Of a stretch of 9,531 nt of DNA, positions 6,392 through 9,531 are shown piece by piece. The notes under the pieces are model-generated. The model saw nothing but the letters and a program-made list of their open reading frames with translations. It had not been told where the DNA came from and did no database searches. The position numbers and the translations under genes were made by a program. The stretch comes from Bacillota bacterium (GTDB lineage Bacteria > Bacillota > Bacilli > Paenibacillales > Paenibacillaceae): NCBI GenBank assembly GCA_023418755.1, contig JAEZZE010000345.1, positions 1 to 9,531 on the forward strand. Reading direction: 5' to 3'. Numbering within the stretch: the stretch's first letter is position 1; the number at the start of each line of letters is the position of its first letter.

Positions 6392-7548
6392 AAGGCGCTT
6401 CTCACGAAGGACCGCTTCTGGAAATCAAAGACATCGCCAAGCGTTACGAATCCCATCAAGCGCTGCGGGGCGTCTCTCTCGATATGCGCAAAGGAGAAAT
6501 CATCAGCGTCTTGGGGCCGTCCGGCTGCGGCAAATCGACGCTGCTGCAGCTCATCGCCGGACTGGCCTTGCCCGACAGCGGAGAAATCCGGCTGGACGGC
6601 GATGTAATCTCCTCCTCCCGCGGCATGCGGCCGCCGGAGAAGCGGGGAGTCAACATGGTGTTTCAGGATTACGCGCTCTGGCCGCATCTGAGCGTGTTCG
6701 ACAACATTGCGTACGGACTGAGATATCGGCGCATGGATCGCGTCGACATGCGCAAGCGCATCGGCGAATTGCTGGAGATGCTGCAGCTCGCCGGCTTGGA
6801 GAAGAGGCTTCCTCCGCAGCTGTCCGGCGGTCAGCAGCAGCGGGTCGCGATCGCGCGGGCACTGGCGACGCAGCCCCGGCTGCTGCTGCTCGACGAGCCG
6901 TTGTCCAATCTGGACATGCGGCTGCGGATCGAGATGCGCACCGAGATGGCGTATTTGTTCCGTCAACTCGGCACGAGCGTGTTTCATGTGACTCACGATC
7001 CCGAGGAAGCGTTCGCCATGGCCGACCGGCTGCTCATTATGCGCAGCGGAGAGGTCGACCAGATCGGCACGCCGTCGGACTGCTATTCGCTGCCCGCCAG
7101 CCGTTGGGCCGCCGCGCTGCTCGGCGCGATCAACCGGATCGAAGGGACGATCGTGCGCACGGCGCGCGGCGTCGGGCTTAGGAGCGGTTCCGTGCTGATC
7201 GAGGGAGTGGGCGCCGAAGCTGCCGCAGAGGGCAGCGAAGCGGAGCTGCTGTTCCGCCCCGACGACGTGGTCATTCTTGGCGCGGGAGAGGCGCCGTCCG
7301 CGGTCGTCGCCGAGACGGCATTGGCCCGCGAAGACGGCTCCCGTCAGAGGAACGACCGGACGGCGTTCGGGCTGACCGCGCTGCACAGCACCTTCGAAGG
7401 CAAGAGATGGCGCATCGTCGCCCAAACCGACGCCGGTCAGAAGCTCTACTTGCTCGGGGAGCGTCCACTGCCTCCGGGAACGCCCATTACCGTCTCGCTG
7501 TCCAGATCCGCGGCGTACATCTACGACAAGTCGCAGGAAAGGGGCTAA
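6388..7548 (+). CDS. ABC transporter ATP-binding protein (FbpC/PotA-like)
   Basis: This 386-residue ATPase powers the transporter from the cytoplasmic side. All motifs are intact: Walker A GPSGCGKST (43-51), Q-loop Gln93 in VFQDYALWPHL, signature LSGGQQQR (145-152), Walker B ending Asp169-Glu170, D-loop SNLD, and H-loop His203 in VTHD. Residues after about 235 (GAINRIEGTIVRTA onward) form the C-terminal TOBE-like region found in FbpC/PotA/CysA-type subunits, which often carries regulatory contacts. Its ATG overlaps the permease stop codon. The downstream phosphoesterase gene starts 4 bases after its stop, so the phosphoesterase is part of the same transcript. Confidence 0.94.
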   Translation: MKGASHEGPLLEIKDIAKRYESHQALRGVSLDMRKGEIISVLGPSGCGKSTLLQLIAGLALPDSGEIRLDGDVISSSRGMRPPEKRGVNMVFQDYALWPHLSVFDNIAYGLRYRRMDRVDMRKRIGELLEMLQLAGLEKRLPPQLSGGQQQRVAIARALATQPRLLLLDEPLSNLDMRLRIEMRTEMAYLFRQLGTSVFHVTHDPEEAFAMADRLLIMRSGEVDQIGTPSDCYSLPASRWAAALLGAINRIEGTIVRTARGVGLRSGSVLIEGVGAEAAAEGSEAELLFRPDDVVILGAGEAPSAVVAETALAREDGSRQRNDRTAFGLTALHSTFEGKRWRIVAQTDAGQKLYLLGERPLPPGTPITVSLSRSAAYIYDKSQERG

Positions 7549-7552
7549 TTCG

Positions 7553-8200
7553 TTGAGCAATTCCCAACGTCCCCGTTTGTTAGCCATATCGGATATCCAC
7601 GGACACGAAGAAGGGCTGCTGATGCTGCTCGACGCTGCCGGCTATATAGCGGGGAAGGACCGGTTGGTGCTGCTGGGAGATTACGTGAACGAAGAACCGG
7701 AATCCTGGGACACCTTAAGAACGATCAAGAGATTGGCAGATCGGGGAGCCGTCGCGCTTCCCGGCAATACCGACTTGACGGTCGCCGATTCCGCCGAAGC
7801 GCCCGCGTCTCTGCTGCCGCTCCTGGAATGGCTGAAGTCGCTCCCGCCCTATTGGATCGCGGACGGTTACCTGTTCGTGCATGCAGGCATACGCCCCGGA
7901 ATCCCCCTTGAATGGCAGCCGCTTCGCGACCTGACGGAAATTCGCGAAGCGTTCTGGAAGGAGAAGATCGAGGTTCCGTATACGGTCGTCTTCGGGCATA
8001 CGCCCACCTACAAGCTCGGGGCCGAGACCGGACGCATCTGGTACGATTCCGGTCGCATCGGCATCGATACCGGCGCGAAGCACGGCCAACGCTTGACTCT
8101 GCTGGACGTCGAAGAACGCAGAAGCTACTCCTGTTCGACCTCCCCTTTGAATCTGTATCGGGACATCCGGACCGATTTCGTGTATAATCTTGGAAGATAA
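7553..8200 (+). CDS. Metallophosphoesterase (PPP/ApaH-like) with altered active-site motifs
   Basis: This is a 215-residue cytoplasmic protein with no signal peptide. Calcineurin-like metallophosphoesterase blocks appear in order: SDIHGH (Asp14, His16), GDYVNEEPES (Asp43), GNTD (Asn72), VHAG (His110), FGHTP (His149) and GIDTGA (170-175). All six expected metal ligands are present. Two conserved positions differ: the usual GDxxDRG reads GDYVNEE, losing the Arg that binds phosphate, and the usual GNHE/D reads GNTD, with Thr73 replacing the catalytic His. The start is TTG; AAAGGGG at 7538-7544 lies 8 bases before it. It is the last gene of the ABC operon and is followed by a strong terminator, so it probably acts on the imported compound or on a signal linked to it. 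Reduced activity or an altered substrate is inferred from the substitutions. Confidence 0.88.
   Translation: MSNSQRPRLLAISDIHGHEEGLLMLLDAAGYIAGKDRLVLLGDYVNEEPESWDTLRTIKRLADRGAVALPGNTDLTVADSAEAPASLLPLLEWLKSLPPYWIADGYLFVHAGIRPGIPLEWQPLRDLTEIREAFWKEKIEVPYTVVFGHTPTYKLGAETGRIWYDSGRIGIDTGAKHGQRLTLLDVEERRSYSCSTSPLNLYRDIRTDFVYNLGR
8160..8188 (+). promoter_or_regulatory. Promoter-like sequence inside the end of the phosphoesterase gene
   Basis: GGGACA (8160-8165) and a perfect TATAAT (8183-8188) are separated by 17 bases. The -35 matches only the last four positions (GACA). Transcription would begin near 8195 and run straight into the terminator at 8212-8258. It could be chance or the promoter of a very short RNA. 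Confidence 0.3.
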
Positions 8201-8211
8201 CTCGCACACGC

Positions 8212-8258
8212 ACGACCCCGCCCGAGGTAGGAGCTAATCTGGGCGGGGTCGTCTTTTT
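8212..8258 (+). terminator. Strong intrinsic terminator of the ABC-phosphoesterase operon
   Basis: ACGACCCCGCCC (8212-8223) pairs perfectly with GGGCGGGGTCGT (8241-8252), giving a 12-bp GC-rich stem with a 17-base loop. The stem is followed by CTTTTT. It begins 11 bases after the phosphoesterase stop codon. Confidence 0.92.
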
Positions 8259-8336
8259 AACGGGGGGACGAAGAATGTACAAGGCGATGGGATGGATATC
8301 GAGACTAAGAGAGGTCCGCACCGGTCGATTCGGGAT

Positions 8337-8350
8337 GGGCTGATCAGCCC
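8337..8350. promoter_or_regulatory. 14-bp perfect palindrome upstream of a promoter, candidate operator
   Basis: GGGCTGATCAGCCC is identical to its reverse complement. It ends 8 bases before the -35 element at 8359, a usual place for an activator or repressor site. As RNA it would give only a 5-bp hairpin with a GATC loop and a poor T-tract, so a protein site is more likely than a terminator. The binding protein is unknown. Confidence 0.45.
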
Positions 8351-8358
8351 GTTTATTA

Positions 8359-8387
8359 AGGACAGAACTAGAAAGGTGGGTTATAAT
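8359..8387 (+). promoter_or_regulatory. Sigma-A promoter for the membrane-anchored protein and GNAT gene
   Basis: AGGACA (8359-8364, matching the last four -35 positions) and a perfect TATAAT (8382-8387) are 17 bases apart. Transcription would start near 8394, ahead of both candidate start codons of the next gene. It lies after the operon terminator, so the two genes to the right form a separate unit. Confidence 0.7.
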
Positions 8388-8476
8388 ACCAGTGCGAGTC
8401 GGCCTATGCGCGAAAGGGGGCTAGCCGCTTGGGCCTTATAAGAAACTTAGCGGGAAGGACCGGAAGGGCGGAAGCT

Positions 8477-9001
8477 ATGAGCAAACGAGCGGCCAAATGG
8501 ATCGCGGCGGCGGCCTGCTGCGCGGCGATCGTTCTTCTTCTGGCGGCCTTGGCGTTCGGCGGCAGCGAAGACAAAGGCGCATCGCTCTCGTTCGTTAACG
8601 GCGGGCTGCAAGCGGATGGCGTCCGAATCGGGATGACCGAACAGGAACTGATCGAATGGTGGGGGCCCGGGCATTACCAGGAGGCGTTCGGCGGACATTT
8701 CCGGTTATATTCCGATAGACAATGCGATATCGGTATTCCGGGCGACCGGGACAACGATTTGTTCGGGGCCGTCGGGCAGTTGGAAATTTCGAATCCGCGT
8801 TACGGCATATTCGGCGTTAAGTCGGGAGATTCCATTCCCGGTGCCGTGAAAACGCTGAATGCCAAAGGATTTCTGACGTCGGAACACGAAGCCTCGATTT
8901 TGGTTTCGGGTGAGTTCACGATCATGCTTCGCGGTCAAACGGAGGTTACTTCTATTTTTATAGGCTTCAACGACAAAGACTTGAGAGACCGACAGTATTA
9001 A
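8477..9001 (+). CDS. Membrane-anchored protein of unknown function
   Basis: The 174-residue protein has a basic N-terminus (MSKRAAKW) and one hydrophobic segment (about residues 9-28), so it is either a signal-anchored or a secreted protein with its body outside. The two Cys residues inside the segment are not in a convincing lipobox. The outer part contains GVRIGMTEQELIEWWGPG and later GVKSGDSIPGAVKTLNAKGF. Both have the 'G(M/D)(T/S)...(L/A)...(G)' feel of BamE/SmpA-like or similar two-repeat folds, but this is only a resemblance and I assign no function. The start is uncertain: a TTG at 8429 has AAAGGGGG (8413-8420) at ideal spacing and would add 16 residues, while the ATG at 8477 has a weaker GGAAGG (8462-8467). 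I prefer the ATG because it places the charged residues right before the membrane segment. The GNAT gene follows 12 bases later. Confidence 0.78.
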   Translation: MSKRAAKWIAAAACCAAIVLLLAALAFGGSEDKGASLSFVNGGLQADGVRIGMTEQELIEWWGPGHYQEAFGGHFRLYSDRQCDIGIPGDRDNDLFGAVGQLEISNPRYGIFGVKSGDSIPGAVKTLNAKGFLTSEHEASILVSGEFTIMLRGQTEVTSIFIGFNDKDLRDRQY

Positions 9002-9013
9002 GGGGAAGTACTC

Positions 9014-9531
9014 ATGGAAATCAGGAGGCTTGCAACTTTAACCAAAGAAGAATTTATTGCACTGGGCGCGTTCGGTTATACATCGATGCAGAAATACGAA
9101 GCGGTCGCGGAAGCGGCGTCGGATACGTTCAGTCTTCGATTGAACCTGATCCAGTTAAGCGAGCCCTTCGTCAAGCAAGAAACGAACGGCGACGATGACG
9201 CCCTGGAATACAAGAAAATGGGGGAGCTCGGCTATTCGCTCGGGCTGTACGACGGCGGCAAGCTGATTGCGCTGGCTTTATCGGAGCCGCAGAGGTGGAA
9301 CAACACGTTAATGATAGGGTATTTTCAAGTGCATGAAAATTACAAGCGGCAAGGCTGCGGCAGGAGACTGATGGAGGAAGTCGTAGAAATGGCGCGTAGG
9401 AGAGGGTTCCGGGCGGTAACGTTGGAAACGCAAAATACGAACGTCGCGGCCATTCGATTTTACTTGCGTTGCGGCTTCACGATAGAAGGAATCGATCTGT
9501 CGCTCTACTCGAACCGGGATAAGGGCAACGA
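9014..9531 (+). CDS. GNAT family N-acetyltransferase (3' end outside window)
   Basis: An open frame runs from the ATG at 9014 to the end of the window without a stop, giving 172 residues so far. AAGGGG (9000-9005) lies 8 bases before the ATG. The N-terminus begins MEIRRLATLTKEEFIALG. The acetyl-CoA loop is in VHENYKRQGCGRRLMEE, with Arg-Gln-Gly-Cys-Gly as the R/Q-x-x-G-x-G variant. The next block is VTLETQNTNVAAIRFYLRCGFTIEGIDLSLYSN, which is the standard 'ET...N..A..FY...GF' ending of GNAT enzymes. Only a short tail is likely missing. It is cotranscribed with the membrane-anchored protein. The substrate is unknown. Confidence 0.9.
   Translation, partial: MEIRRLATLTKEEFIALGAFGYTSMQKYEAVAEAASDTFSLRLNLIQLSEPFVKQETNGDDDALEYKKMGELGYSLGLYDGGKLIALALSEPQRWNNTLMIGYFQVHENYKRQGCGRRLMEEVVEMARRRGFRAVTLETQNTNVAAIRFYLRCGFTIEGIDLSLYSNRDKGN

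Noticed and set aside
6295..7587. A 430-codon open frame on the - strand opposite the ATPase gene.
   Set aside because: It is fully antisense to the well-supported ATP-binding protein. It has low-complexity His/Arg/Gln-rich composition typical of a GC-rich shadow frame and shows no domain pattern.
8275..8343. A 22-codon open frame (ATG at 8275, TGA at 8341-8343) with a G-rich stretch at 8262-8267 before it.
   Set aside because: It lies between a terminator and a promoter, has no recognisable sequence and is short enough to occur by chance. Its stop falls inside the palindrome. I cannot support it as a gene.

Overview
The window looks like chromosomal DNA of a moderately high-GC, Gram-positive firmicute, most likely a Paenibacillaceae member such as Cohnella or Paenibacillus. 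This is an inference from strong purine-rich Shine-Dalgarno sites (AGGAGG-like), use of TTG starts, sigma-A type promoters, two lipoproteins with a lipobox but no sign of an outer-membrane system, and the general character of the proteins. No tRNA, rRNA, insertion sequence, prophage gene or CRISPR array is visible.

Left part (1-2380, + strand): a small lipoprotein of unknown role with an EF-hand-like acidic loop, then a GNAT acetyltransferase, a Nudix (MutT-like) hydrolase and a second GNAT acetyltransferase. The last three are closely spaced, each has its own ribosome-binding site, and they may be cotranscribed. They look like ordinary small stand-alone enzymes.

Centre (2493-8258): a LysR-type regulator on the - strand faces a four-gene + strand operon. 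The operon encodes a lipoprotein substrate-binding protein, a fused double-domain permease, an ABC ATPase with C-terminal TOBE-like region, and a metallophosphoesterase. It ends in a perfect 12-bp-stem intrinsic terminator. The transporter belongs to the broad FbpABC/AfuABC/PhnSTU2-like group, which imports ferric iron, sugar phosphates or 2-aminoethylphosphonate. The binding protein lacks the adjacent-tyrosine iron-site arrangement, and a cytoplasmic phosphoesterase is the last gene. I therefore infer uptake of a phosphorylated or phosphonate-type organic compound followed by intracellular processing. The divergent promoter region is unusually readable. It has a near-consensus sigma-A promoter for the regulator, a LysR-box dyad (T-N11-A) overlapping it, a half-site just before a candidate operon promoter, and a second unrelated 27-bp dyad over the operon's -10/start region.

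Right part (8259-9531, + strand): a regulatory stretch with a 14-bp perfect palindrome next to a good sigma-A promoter, then a membrane-anchored protein of unknown function and a GNAT acetyltransferase that runs off the window end.

The best candidate for something undescribed is the transporter-phosphoesterase operon. Its phosphoesterase keeps the metal ligands of the PPP-type fold but has replaced both the phosphate-binding Arg region and the catalytic His of the Gly-Asn-His motif.
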